DNA of 64,000 bases from Mermis nigrescens (GCA_036768485.1 JAVLUZ010000757.1:113492-177491); one strand, 5' to 3'. Counted from the stretch's first letter, positions 42,301-54,056 are shown. The notes: generated by a model not told the origin, from the sequence alone. Numbers and translations are program-made.

Positions 42301-45300
42301 CAGAACGGACAAACAAATTCCGGCGCGAAGCGATGGAAATTTTAAGAAATTCCTAACCCTTTTACCCGTCTTTATCCTCCCGAAAATCTTTGTACATGTA
42401 AGGCGAGATTTTACGGCTGGGGATTTGGGGTGCGCTCAAGCGCCCCAGCGGGGTTCGGGGCAAAGCCCCGGAAAATTTTGTAAACGAAACACTTTGATTT
42501 TGTATAGTAACGTTAAAATTTTCACAAAATCGGCTAAATATTGCTTCTGAATGAAGCCTAAAAACAGTTAAAATTGATCGACTCTTACATTGCACAAAAA
42601 TTGTTAGCTAAAATTCGTTTTTCGACCCCTGCTCAGTATATAGTGCAGCAACGGGTCGCTGCCAATAAGATATAGAAAGATGTATCAACAGAAACACAAG
42701 AAAATTTGGCTATTCCTTGATTTAAAATAGAATTATGTGTCCTTGCGAAAGACAAAAAAGCAGAGAATAGACAAACTGATAGGTACGCAATCATTTTCGC
42801 ACTTTTACTATTATGCTCAATAAGCATGCGCAGTTTCATTCAACGAACAAATAGTGCATTAAATCACTGATGTGAAGCGCTGGATTGTTTTAGCTGATTC
42901 CAGCTTCAAAACTCATGGATCTATATAATAATAAATAATAAGGAGCGCCGGGAAATTTTAACGTTTTTTGCTTTTTGAACTCAATTTTCTGGACATAATT
43001 ATTGCACCAGAAATATCAACAAAATTTCTGAAAAATTTAAAAGGGGCATCTGCCCCCTATGCTTCCCGGCTACACCCTTGTTTTATTCACTTCTCAAAAG
43101 AAACTTTTCAAGTAATGTTTAAAACAATCAGAAATAGGTTTTATATTATGTTAATTGAAATATTAAAAGTAGACAGTTGAAAAGAAGTGGGCAGTCTCTA
43201 AACATGCTAAGTTCTGCTTGGTTCGGTGCCTAGTCCTGGATATTCATAGACAAGTGATAAATTTTAAAAATATTCAAGAAATATTAAAAAATTTTCAGAA
43301 ATTGTGAGAAATATTAAACGCCTTCATTAGCGACGCAACAGATATGTTTTCTTTATATTGTTTTTAATTTCAAACTTTTGTTCCTCACCTGTCAAGACAA
43401 AGATGATTAAAAATCTTGGAAAATTAGAGAAATTTTATAAAAGGTAACAAAAAATGATACTATTATAATACCACAATTCTATAATGAATACAGCCATCGG
43501 ATGACTAATGTGCAACTTTTTCATTTTTTACTGAATCTTCTGCAAATTTAAAAGTGATTGCGTGAAAAATTGTTGCTTATGTACGTCTTTTATTTTGAAA
43601 TAATTTAGCGTGAAATTCGCGTATACAGTTGTATTTTTGATGAGACAAATTGATTTCCTGGTCATCTAAGCTCATCAGTCTCGTGCTTAGAGTTGCGACC
43701 AGATATGCACGTGGGGGGTTTGGAGTCTAGACATCCCCTGAATGGAAAATGGGAAACATAGCTAAACCTACCTTAACCTACCTTTCTGATCAATTTCATG
43801 CACTTTAGAAGAAAATATTAAATGATCATAGTTTTTAGTCTTCATTTTGCCTCATATTTCCCAGTAAATTTAATATTTTCCGTTCTAAGGGGTCCAGAGC
43901 ATAGGTGGGCGGCACCAAAGTTCTAAGGGGTGTAAGATTTTTTCAAAGGTCAAAAAATTACCTTAAAAATGGTGGTATGATTAAAAAACACTATTTTTCA
44001 ATTTTTCTCATCGAGCACTATCCATTAGCATCAAAAAATTGAGAAAAAAACAAAAAAATTCGAAAAATTCTAGGGGGGTGTTTCGGTTTCTGGGGAGTGC
44101 ATACCCCCAAAACCCTTTCCCCACTCCCAGGTATGGTCCAGAGACCGCGAAAGTCTCCCACGTACATGGTTGAAGCTCATAGGCGCACAATATACGGTCG
44201 TTTTGAAGAGGTCAACCTGGCCTGGGACCGATAATCCATGGTACATTTCGAGTCAAAATGGCTTTAGAATCAGTGTATAACTTAAGATTGATTCAAAACG
44301 GCCTAGCTGAAAACTTATGATCGATTTCGAGCCATCCCTAAACCTACTCACATGCATGTCTGATTACGACTATAGGTACATTCGTGTGAATACTGTCGCA
44401 TTTAGCAATGAACGATAGCTAGGTTTAATATTGCTAATTTCTTGAACAGGCCAAAAATATTTGGCGAGATAAGGAATGGATATGTGATTTGTGACGATTT
44501 TCAGTCGTCACTGACTATAATTTCTTAAATTTTTCCGCGCTTAGCGCCGGATGATTTTTGTAAAATGACATTTATTTGCTTTTTTGGCGGCCTGGAAGCC
44601 ATATTTTGGCGCCAGGAATAGGTTTTTGTAGCGGCGAACATTTTCTTACTCTAAAACAATTTCTGGAACAAAAACAGCTAGTTCAACATAGTTTCCTTCC
44701 ATTTTAAGCGTAAATTACGCATTAAATGCTACAAAGACAGAAAATACAGTTGCATTTCAGATGTCTAAACGTCCTTCCTCGTAAATTTGAAAAGTTTTTC
44801 GGACGCTTCGCGCCGCATTTCCGCTGAAGTCAAAGAAATATCAGCATTTTTATGCACAAAATTGTCAAATTTCGAAATTTTTCGGCAGATTGTTGCGCCA
44901 AAAATGATTTCAAATAATAGTGGACAATGTAAAACGCCGAAAAAACGCTAGAGCGAATTTTTGGACTTATTTTCGACCGTTTTGGAAGAAGTTGGGGTAC
45001 CGCACTCCCTTTGAAAATCCTATATCGCCACTGTTAATGAACATATATGGCACAAACCCATTCTTCGGCGAAATATTCAAAACTTCGGATATTAAGAAAT
45101 TATCAAAACAGTCGTCCCATTTTCGCTGATTACTTTTGCCTACCGCGTCAAGTTCAGACTTGCACAGCTTGGGAATTCTGGGGGGAATTCTAATGTGTCT
45201 TGCCCAAAAATAGTAGATACGCGTTAAAAACATCGTTTTTCGGCGTTTCTGACGATGCTCTGTGTTTCTAGGGCATAAAAACATTTGAAAATTTCGAAAA

Positions 45301-45749
45301 ATTAAAAAAAAGTTGAACAAATTGTACAAAATATAGTGGAAAAACATGCGTAAAAAATGTGACACTTTTGGGCAGATAGATAGCTGAAAAAGCAAAGGCA
45401 CTTTTTCTACGAATTTTCAGAAAATTTTCAAGAACTTTCGAAAAATCGCCAATTCGGGGGAGGGGAATTCTGGGAGAAAGGATGAAAAGTTTTCTGGAGG
45501 GCTGAAACCCCCATCCGAACCCCCAAGATTACGTGTGTTCAAGTTTAAACCTAAGCATTAGTGTCTCAGTAATTCATACCTGAAACCAAATTTTCACTTG
45601 TCTTTCGGTTAAATCGAGCATTTTTGATATCTCGTTCCGTCTGTTTCTTGTCACGTAACGATTTGAGTGAAATTCTTTCTCCAACTCAAGCACTTGCTTT
45701 CGCGTGTACGCCGTTCTTGCTCGTTTCGAGCCTTGATCGCCGCCGGAAC
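39185..45749 (-). CDS. Hox-class homeobox gene, 5'-partial (last two exons), divergent
   Basis: Exons 45749-45580 and 39343-39185 on the minus strand join in frame to encode the end of a homeodomain transcription factor, a nuclear DNA-binding regulator of anterior-posterior identity. The homeodomain begins [20 protein letters not shown] and ends [14 protein letters not shown]16, F20, W48, F49, Q50, N51, R53 and M54 are all present, and Q50/M54 with [11 protein letters not shown] define Hox class. V26, N29, N32, S35 and K36 are atypical. RTAYTR and MKWKKDN resemble Dfd/Hox4. The short 42-residue tail and the divergence recall derived Hox3/zen genes. I cannot decide between these. No YPWM hexapeptide exon was seen, and the first exon is in unresolved sequence upstream or outside the window. 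Confidence 0.85.
41880..43078 (-). repeat. Mosaic dispersed repeat, second copy (inverted)
   Basis: Reverse-complement relative of 13310-14400, lying in the Hox intron. It includes the same CGAGATTTTACGGCTGGGG segment, the same TTTATCTATTCTCTGCTTT-like segment and the terminal CCCGGCTACACC. It shows the family transposes or duplicates as a unit. Confidence 0.7.
44440..45032 (+). mobile_element. hAT-like MITE, relative of the 15514 element
   Basis: Shares GGCCAAAAATATTTGGCGAG, the central CGCGCTTAGCGCC hairpin and the right end ATCGCCACTG with the element at 15514-15965. The left terminus is missing or diverged. It lies in the Hox intron. Confidence 0.6.
45580..45749 (-). CDS. Hox homeobox exon (homeodomain residues 1-50)
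   Basis: Acceptor ...GTAAATAACAG, donor CAG|GTATGA. The exon starts at codon position 2 (a G comes from the previous exon). It encodes [20 protein letters not shown] and runs to ERQVKIWFQ, 56 codons plus two bases. The splice falls exactly after Q50, between the recognition-helix residues Q50 and N51. The peptide before the homeodomain is a short Gly/Ser linker. Confidence 0.9.
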
Positions 45750-48077
45750 CTGTTATTTACAATAAAAGTGAACCGGTTATGGATGCAATACGAATTGAGA
45801 AATAAATCATATTGCGGATAGGATACTGTAAATTATAAAAAGAAATGAGATATGGTCGGTGCGCCCCTTTGAATTTTAAAACGCACAGCAATGTTTCTTT
45901 TGCAAAAAATAAACTCCAAAACAATATTCGATTAGCGAATTCGGGCGTTTCTCGTTATTATTACTGTATAGGATAACTTATTAGCACAAAATATTTCGCA
46001 TTGTGCATTTTTAGTAGGGGATCGCACCGGATAACACCAGCAAATACATAAACTAGTATTTTGAACTTTCCGATGGAAAACAATTTTTCGTATAGAATTG
46101 TATTTAGAAATTTCCTATTTTTGAGAATTAGAGAAATCCATTATTTTACATTACAATGAAGTAGTGACAAACTTTATTTCTTACTGGATGTTATGAAAAT
46201 AGTCAAAAGCATCTGGTCCCTACTACTGGTAATTAACGTAGAATGTGACAATTGACAAAATGACATTGTATTAGACATGATCTTCAGTCTTTAGGTCATC
46301 CAGTTTTGATGACCTAATTGTACAACTTTCAAGCTGAAGAAACTATAACTGAACAGTTTCTGATTAATTTCAAGTGCTTTCGTAGAAAATTTCGATCTCT
46401 TTTTATATATGGTATTAACATTGCTTTGTTTTGCCGAAAAAACTTCGCCCGTCCTTTTTCATGTAGACCTCCAAACCCTTGTCATTAACTGAAGAAAACT
46501 AGGATATATTTTAAGAAAAGCAAGTATGTCGGATGAAACTGAAAAAGATGTCCTCTATCGTGGACGTGGATGGTTTAGGAGGGGGTGGGTGTGAACTCAC
46601 TCCCGAGAATTCAAAAGCCCAAGCGTCCATGCCACCAATTTTTTTCTTGAACCCGGAATCCGGTAGGCATCTTGAGGTTCGGAGCATTACGCACACACAT
46701 GGGCGTGGGAGTTTACAACCCTTCAAATCCGTTAGATCCTTCCCAAAATCGATAAACCGCCTAGAATAAAATTTTTGCATGGTTTATTTTTGGATTTTTG
46801 CGGCTTTTGACCCCACCCCCCAGAATTAGGCTGCTGCCCAAGTGTAATTACGCACTCGTTTCCAGCCTTAAGACCTTAAGACTGAATAGCATATTTCATA
46901 GGATCTCGCGACAATTATTCACGCGGGCACAGCTTTTTGAAGTGCATTTACCGGACCTTAAACATGCAAAACATGACCTTTAAAATGCAAAACATGAACC
47001 AAAATATTTATTTATTTGCGAAATAGTTAAAATAGAAAATTAGCGACCTTAATCAATCCCCGGGTTCAAGTCGTTCTTAAAGCAACCCGGTCATCGGTTT
47101 GACTGACATTACTCAAGTTAGACTAGACTCCTACTGTAGCAAGCGTACTGTATTAAATCACATATTAGACTGCCAGAGTGATTTCAAAAGCTATTTTGTT
47201 GGCAAAGAAGCTCCACTTTGTTAGCTGCTTCGCCAAGCTAATCAAAATTTCGTGAATTCAGGCCGCCCCCGTTTAATTATGTACATATATAACCCACGGG
47301 CTACCGCATATTTTGAATACACGTACATAGCGTATGCGTAGCTTTAACGTATCAAAATAAAATGACACTTTCGATCTATTACTTTTTTGCATAAACGAGC
47401 AGTAATCCACTGGCATACGCTGACACGTTCAAATAGAAATAAAGCATGCATATATACGCAATGTAACTATAAGCACATATGCATAACATATGTACAAAAT
47501 GAAGAAAGAAAATGGTCGCGGAGCGCGGAAATCCCGGACACGATCATTTGTCTTCTAGTTTGATTTCAAGAGAGAAAAGAGAGAGAGAGAGAAGCCCGAT
47601 GGGGAGGGAGCTGCGCCGTTTTTCGTCATATTGCGCCGCCAATCACATGTTACGCCTGCTCGACAACCATTTCACATACATATATGTATTTCACGTAGAT
47701 ACACAATACATAAAGTACGTGCACTAGTAGGTACGCGCAATAAGGAACAATATTACATATATACGCAAGTATAAAGTAAATAAAATGCAGGGAAATAAAG
47801 GCGTTTTTAAAGAGTAAGAAAAAACGTCATTAGTCAACGTCGGCCGTTAGAACGAGGACGCCTCGAAAATCGGGCGGGCGGCGGCTTGTGCGCGACCACA
47901 AAGGAAACTTGATTAATTGACGTAAACCTAACAGTCACAGCTACGCACCAAACGACGCCGCGAGCGCGAAATTTTTAAATCCGAGGATAAGCTGAGTCTT
48001 ACTGTAGCCGTAAAACTTTGCGTTTTTGCACTGTAAAGAATTCCTGGATGTTACATACATATCAATGTATACGCATA
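45750..48077. other. Region upstream of the homeobox exon, no recognised exon
   Basis: I looked on the minus strand for a YPWM-coding exon ending in phase 1 and saw none. The left part holds a partial dispersed repeat (about 46330-46480) and a ~250-bp GC-rich repeat fragment (46560-46850). The right part is the candidate promoter block. The preceding Hox exon may be in the gap or beyond it. Confidence 0.35.
47500..48060. promoter_or_regulatory. Candidate promoter/5' leader region upstream of the Hox exons
   Basis: This block is clearly richer in CpG and less repetitive than its surroundings and ends at the scaffold gap. It contains an uninterrupted GAGA/CT tract at 47570-47592, an inverted CCAAT box (on the minus strand GTGATTGGCGG, near 47636-47646) and TTGATTAATTGA, a homeodomain-type site, near 47911. 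GAGA tracts are common in arthropod Hox promoters and Polycomb elements. Function here is inferred from composition and position only. Confidence 0.3.
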
Positions 48078-48177
48078 NNNNNNNNNNNNNNNNNNNNNNN
48101 NNNNNNNNNNNNNNNNNNNNNNNNNNNNNNNNNNNNNNNNNNNNNNNNNNNNNNNNNNNNNNNNNNNNNNNNNNNNN
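48078..48177. other. Assembly gap of 100 N
   Basis: One hundred consecutive N characters, the conventional size for a gap of unknown length. True distances across it, including from the Hox gene to its upstream exon, are therefore unknown. Confidence 0.99.
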
Positions 48178-48839
48178 ATCATGTGTTTTATGGTGATCTG
48201 ACGAATAATTATCTCTAAATTAGGCATTTACCTACTTACTTGCGTTATAATCTGTGAGGAGTATTGGTAAAGGTATGCGTACACCTGCGTTAGCCATGTG
48301 TACATAAAAATGAGCACAATATAAAGTTCATAGATCACCTCCTACAAGACAAAACCTATCTGAATGAAGTATCAGAGAAAATTTACGAGTGCCTTTGCAG
48401 TAAAATTTCTAAAATTGCATGAGTTCCTTATTAGATTAGGTTGTGTAAGCGTCTGAGCATCAAGAATGAGACCATGAGATCTAACAAAATTTTCGGAGTT
48501 TATTTAACCTTCCGTCATATTATAAAGTTGCCGAATATTTAAATCACAATTAGCCCATGAAGCTCACCGGACAATAATACAATGGCAATCAAGGATCGAG
48601 AAAACAAATAATTTGATGTTCGTCGTATCAGTATCATTGTGATATCTAACTAATGTATTTTGTCCTCTCTTAGATGACCTAGACCATCCTTAATGAGCTG
48701 AGCTCATTGTACGTGCACACTTATCCAACACAATTGTATATTTAAGTCCTATAAGGCTACGCTAATTGTACGTACACACAATTAATGCAGGTGTACACAT
48801 GCCTTACTAGTAACATCTCTGAATTATGCATTACCTACA

Positions 48840-49295
48840 TACCGATTTTCAGAGCCCAGTAACCAATTTGGTTGTCGGGATTTAGAAATCGATCGTTGAA
48901 TCTGAAAATTGATTGCTGAGCCCAAAACTCGGTCGAAGGACTCCAAAAATCGGAGGCTAGGGGTCTAAAAACCAGCTGGTGGGCTCCAAAAATCGGCTGC
49001 TGAGGTCTAAAAATAGGTGCTAGGGTCAAAAAATCATTTGGTTGGATCCGAAAATTGGTTGCTGGGATCTTAAAATCAGTTCTTGGCTCCGAAAATCGGT
49101 TGCAGGGGTCTAAAAATCGGTTGCTGGGGTCCCTAAATCAGGGTGGGCTCAGAATTTTTGTTAGTGGGGTCTAAAAATCGCTTGCTGGGGTCCTGAATCA
49201 CTTGGTGAGCTTCAAAAATCAGTTTATGGGGTCCAAAAATCGACTGCTGGGGTCTAAAAACCAGTTGGTGGAGCTACAAAAATCGGTTGCTGACA
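48840..49295 (+). repeat. Minisatellite, ~30-bp unit AAAATCGGTTGCTGGGGTCT
   Basis: About 14 diverged units of the type CTGGGGTCYAAAAATCGGTTG. The array breaks at about 49296, where another repeat is inserted, and resumes at about 50319. Confidence 0.9.
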
Positions 49296-50068
49296 TAGGT
49301 GGGCACACTGTTTTTTTTAACGCGGCGCAAAGAAACCCGCCCTGCGCTAATGGGACATTTCGTTCATTAGCGCCATGCGCAAAGAGCTTTTTTGGGCAAA
49401 AAATTAGAAATTTAAACATTTTATATTGCATTTTGATTTTAAAATTTTTAAAATTTTTTCGGCGCTTGGCGCCGACTTCTTAAGAATGAATTAATTTGTG
49501 TTTGCCAACCACCGCTTTCCTGTTTCATCATAAGCGAATCCCTGCTTTAGCATCTTTGCAGTAATGAATCCTTGTTTTTGTGGTGCATGGTGCCAAATTA
49601 ATTGTTTTCATTTTAAATTTATCTTTGAAATAGCCCAGCCTTGAGATACACATTGAGAAGATGCCAAAATTTCGGGCGCTTTGCATCTAATTATTGGTTT
49701 TCTGTATAGCGGTTGCATTTTGCAATACACGAAAATTGAGTGCAAACTGCAAAGACAGCTTGAAGAAATCGCTCAGTCTAGTATAGGCAAGGCAATGAGA
49801 AATCAGAGTATCAAATTGATATTTTTACCATTAGATTTCTTGTTCGAGTTGGAACCAGTAGTAAGAAATTTTTAAATTTCTTGCCAGAATTTATTGTCAG
49901 TCAGCAGTACATGGAGCGCATCAGAAGTTCAAAAATGCCCTTATTTTTGCCTATCGCCAAGCATTTAAAGGTTTTTTGGTGCGCTAATGAGAAGCTCCGC
50001 GCGCAAACGCTCTATCCTGGCCATTAGCGGCTGCGCAAATGGGGGTGGCGCTAAAAAAAAATCCCTGG
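49296..50068 (+). mobile_element. Repeat insertion splitting the minisatellite
   Basis: Bounded by TAGGTGGGCACACTGTTTTT and inverse TGCCCACCCAGGGATTTTTT. AACGCGGCGC at left and GTGGCGCTAAA at right complete imperfect inverted ends. It contains a CGGCGCTTGGCGCC hairpin. A copy of the 56232-type repeat follows directly. Confidence 0.55.
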
Positions 50069-50318
50069 GTGGGCAGCAACAAAATTCTGGGTGAGGAGGG
50101 GTTGAGTGTGCGCAAGATTTCTCAAAGGTCAAAAATAGTCTTAAAAATGATGGTATGGCGAAAAAACCATTTTTCAACGTTTTCAATCGAGCACTATCCA
50201 TTTGCATCGAAAAATTGCGGAGAAAAATTAAATTCTGGGGGTGTATTGGTTTCTGGGTGGAATGGAACCTACTGGGGGGTGCATAACCCCTAACCCCCAC
50301 GCCCACGTGTGGTTTTCT

Positions 50319-50676
50319 GGGGTCTAAAATCGGATGGGGCTCCAAAAATCGGTTGCTTCGGGGTCTAAGAGTCGATTGCTGGGGTCTGAAAATCAGTTGA
50401 TAGGCTCTCCGAACATTGATTAACCCCAGCAACAGATTTTTGGACCCCAGAAACCGATTTTTGGAACCAGTAGCCGAATTAGGACCCCATCAACCGATTT
50501 TGTATCCCACCTACTCATTTTTAGACCACAGCAACTGATTTTTAGACCCCCAACAACTGATTTTTAGGCCTAGCAACCGATGTTAAGACCCGAACAACCG
50601 ATTTTTGAAGCCCAGCAACTGATTTTTGGATCTCAGCAACAAATTTTAGGACACTAGCAACCGATTTTGGCTGCAC
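50319..50676. repeat. Minisatellite, same unit, head-to-head inversion at about 50419
   Basis: Units 50319-50418 run in the same direction as 48840-49295. From 50419 the complement (ACCCCAGCAACCGATTTTTGG type) continues to 50676. The array therefore contains an internal orientation switch. Confidence 0.85.
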
Positions 50677-50834
50677 TGTTGGTGGCATCTCATCTTGTAA
50701 ATTGCCTAAAAAAGTTTTTTGTACAAAACATACGGTGCAACTGATGGACCCCGGCTGGTACCGAACCTGGTCCAGCTGGTACTCGGTTGAACCTGGTTGA
50801 ACCCCTTGCCCAGGTGTGCTTATGGAAATATAAA

Positions 50835-51014
50835 ATGTCTCAATTAATACATCCAATACCTATTGCATCCAATCGCTACAGCAGCAGTAGCAGTGGCGAA
50901 GATTCAAATGATATAGAGTGTGCTAATAGCAGTGACATAGACTTTATTGATGATTCAGACAAAGAAACCTGTACTAAATTTGTTTCTTGTGACAAAAATA
51001 GTAATAAAACTTGA
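50835..51014 (+). pseudogene. Acidic 59-codon ORF, perhaps a transposon or gene remnant
   Basis: ATG to TGA ORF reading MSQLIHPIPIASNRYSSSSS then a stretch rich in D, E and S (GEDSNDIECANSSDIDFIDD). Acidic N-termini of this kind occur in DNA-transposon proteins and in nuclear proteins. No catalytic domain follows. It lies between a minisatellite and decayed repeats. I cannot name it. Confidence 0.25.
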
Positions 51015-51263
51015 TATGAAAAAGGCGCACTCAACTTTGTGCTTGCCATTTACTACTGATTGGAGCAGTCACTCATTATTTCTTTTCCTATGCCCACCCC
51101 AAGTATGTGTCATGCAATAATATTGTCCTTGTCTGACCCGGCCAGCCCCGGCGCCCTGCCGTGGCCGGGGATTTTTCAGCCCGGTTGCCACTCCACCCCG
51201 GCCAAAAAGTCGCCCTGGTCGATCACTAATTTTAGCTCTCTAAAATCATTTTTGCATTATAGA

Positions 51264-51370
51264 AACTAATCAAATCCGTGCAGAAGGTAAGGATTTTTCA
51301 ATCATAGATGAAGTTCCAGACCAAATTGCCGATAAAACTGCTGCAATTGGCGCGGCGCGGCTTAAAGATT
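51264..51370 (+). pseudogene. Coding-like fragment within a duplicated repeat unit
   Basis: After an acceptor-like TTGCATTATAG the frame reads TNQIRAEGKDFSIIDEVPDQ and continues IADKTAAIGAARLKD to a TAA. A second, diverged copy at about 51465-51590 has lost the frame. The whole ~190-bp unit, which also holds a GGCGC hairpin motif, is tandemly duplicated. It looks like an exon captured and amplified by a repeat. The protein family is not recognised. Confidence 0.3.
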
Positions 51371-52039
51371 AAGAACAAGTAAGAATTAAATCAATTCAGC
51401 GCGGAGCGCCGAAAAACCTTTTGTAGTTTCACCTCTCTGAAACGCATTTTCGCATAATAAAAACTAACCAAATCCGTGCAGCGGATGAGGATTTTCAATC
51501 ATAGTGAAGTTCCAGACCAGATTGTCGATAAAAATGCTGCAATTGGCACCAGTGCAGCTTGAAGATTAATAACAAGTAAGAATTAAATCAATTCGTCGCT
51601 AACGCCGAAAAATTTTTGAGGTTTTACCTCTCTAAAACGCATTTTCACATAACAAAAATTGGCTAAACTTTACTTTATGGTGTGAACGGGAAACTTGCAG
51701 TTGTACATGGAAAGGAACGATATTGATTAGATTGAGGAGGACATGCAAAAAGAAAGTGCGGAAAAAAAATTTATGAAAAACGGACCAATATTGGTGATGA
51801 TAGAGTTACTCAGGATATACCCCATTAGGATGAGATATTTCACAGTTTACCAAAATTGTTCCGAATTTGGGCTGAAAAACATATGTATCTGACATCTTCA
51901 AAGTCGCTGATTACGAAAAAATGACTTTTATTGCACGGAAAAGAAATTTTGTTTGAAAGTTTTTAAATTTGAAAAAACAATTTTTGCATGTTCTTTCTGT
52001 CTAGATATATGAAAATTCAAGTTTCTGCTTATATGACGC

Positions 52040-52200
52040 TTAGGCTTAGGCTTAGTTTATCTGAGAAGGTGTTTTTGGCTGCTTAGGTCGAGGTCGCTCC
52101 CGCTTAGGTCGAGGTATAGATGCTTAGGTCAACGTATAGATGCTTAAGTCGATGTATAGATGCTCAGGTCGATGTATATATAGATGCTGAGGTCGACATA
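52040..52200 (+). repeat. Tandem repeat, ~20-bp unit GCTTAGGTCGAGGTATAGAT
   Basis: Starts with GCTTAG hexamers and continues as six to seven 20-22-bp units that gradually change. Not a telomeric TTAGG array. Confidence 0.9.
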
Positions 52201-53004
52201 AGTTGGGTACATGTTATTCTGCATTCCACTGCTTCAAATGGTTGGAACATTAAGATAATCCAAAAATGCTGTTTGAATCGTATTTAAGTAGAAATCTTCA
52301 ACTGTATGTAAACTATGCTAAAAATAGTAAAATAAAAAAAATTTCTTGAAAATTTGGGCAAAAATTACAAAAAATTCCTTTAATCTTGGTTTCACGCAGT
52401 ATAACTTAATTTTTTTGGAATCTGCGACCTTGAAAATGGCAGAAAAATATTGTTTAGTAAAAATTGGAAAACTTTTGAGAAACTGCTAAATTTCCTTAAA
52501 GTGGCTCAAAATGGAGAATGTCGAAGTATGATGTTTGAAGTACCACAACTCTGCAAGTTTTTGTATGGATTTGGATTATTATTTTTTTCCGCGTCTTTTA
52601 GTGACACAAAGTATCGTTTTTGCGCGGTATGTGGCAATTCTGCCGGAATGGCGCAAAATCAGTTCACACCATATTCTTCAAAAAAGTCCAAAAAATTTTC
52701 CACAAATGCCAACCAAGCCCAAAAATTTTTTCCATATCCAAAATTTTGGTTTGACAAATAGACCAAAAAGTGGAAAAAACGGTGCTGGCAACACTGATTG
52801 GTGTGGCTGGTAGGTAAAGATCATACACAGTAAACGAAGAAGTTTTTACGATTTCAGCAACGGATCGACTTTTCAAAGACGTGAATTCTGAAAATCCATA
52901 ACAATAAATTTTTGAGTGCTTAGTACTACATCGTGCGAAATCCACATAAGTATAACTACAAAAGTGACTTATGAAGCTGATGAATAGTTTTGCCGCTAGA
53001 CAAT

Positions 53005-53180
53005 CAGTGTTGCCAGGTTGTTAGTTTCACTACCACTTTGGTAGTTTTTGAAGGCATTTGATACATAGTTTGGGTCCCTATGCTTAACCACAGGGTGTAA
53101 GTTTTTCTGAGCACCCAAAACACTTTTTTTGGCGTTTTTGAAGTTTTGGTAGTTTTTGAAATTTTGACCTTGCAACCCTG
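53005..53180 (+). mobile_element. hAT-like MITE, 176 bp, perfect 8-bp target duplication
   Basis: Ends CAGTGTTGCCAGGTTG and inverse CCTTGCAACCCTG, flanked by TAGACAAT at 52997-53004 and 53181-53188. The interior repeats TTTGGTAGTTTTTGA. A second copy is at 9127-9299. Confidence 0.88.
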
Positions 53181-54056
53181 TAGACAATGTTAGTGACCAT
53201 AAATCGACTGATTATAGAATATCATCACTGTCTTTAAAAAATCGTAGTTTGAATTGTGATAATTTCCTATAGTCTATTTCTTAGGAAGCCTTTTGCACGA
53301 GTCACAATTTTTGAATCAATATAAATTAATGTAAAACTAATTTAAACTGAAGCAACGGTCATGATACTGTGTATAGCGATTGAGAAGCTAATGAAGTTTG
53401 ACTATACCTACGCAAAGTTGTACTACCGTACATGCATAGCCTGCTTAGAAATAACTTTTGTTGCTATCTAGTGTGAGACGGCGTCTCCCACAGGTCTCCG
53501 CCTTTAGGCCAACTTTGTGCGAGCCGCTTACGATAGTTGCTGATAACTATCCTTATCGCAACGTACTGTATCGTTATTTGTAGTCATACTTCTACATAGT
53601 CGCGTGAATTGATTTTCGTGCACAAGACTTTGTGTACAACGTCTTTCTCCTATCTGAGACTTCAAATAGTAGGGAGTGTCTTATTCGCGGGTGTCTTTAT
53701 ATGGGCGTATTTACGGTGGTACATAAAAACATTTTGAAATGAAAGCTATTCACATTACTAAACGCAAAGACACTGATGAAATGCAAATCAACGCAGTAAG
53801 AAAATAATACAGAACTTTAAGTATTATCAGAGGAACATGCGAGTCAATGGAATGACGATCTCAAACAATTTAGAGATTTACGAATACAATACCATACTAC
53901 AGAAGCAAACTGACGTCATTGTTGTACACATTACGAATCATTTCTAGCAAGGCACTAACAAAATGATGAGGCAAACTGATTTATTAAGAACAATCACGGC
54001 GTAATTTAATCAATGCAATTTTTCTGTAGAAGAAAAGGGAAGTGTAATTCTATTTA

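Larger units (their letters stand above)
39344..45579. other. Intron inside the homeobox (6.2 kb)
   Basis: No other exon found. Positions 39750-41750 hold no copy of the dispersed repeat families seen elsewhere, only ordinary AT-rich sequence. The remainder contains an antisense copy of the mosaic repeat (about 41880-43078), a MITE copy (43900-44130) and a fragment at 44440-45032 of the hAT-like element described at 15514. The low repeat content of the first part may mean regulatory constraint. Confidence 0.5.

Noticed and set aside
48018..48218. Open frame running across the N gap
   Set aside because: It is open only because N codons cannot be stops. The sequence there is unknown.
52040..52080. 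Possible TTAGG telomeric repeat
   Set aside because: The unit is GCTTAG and then GCTTAGGTCGAGGTATAGAT. It is not TTAGG, and the site is interstitial.
52450..52945. Overlapping ~100-residue open frames on both strands
   Set aside because: No recognised motifs or splice signals. Composition matches neighbouring noncoding AT-rich DNA, and overlapping frames on both strands argue against coding.
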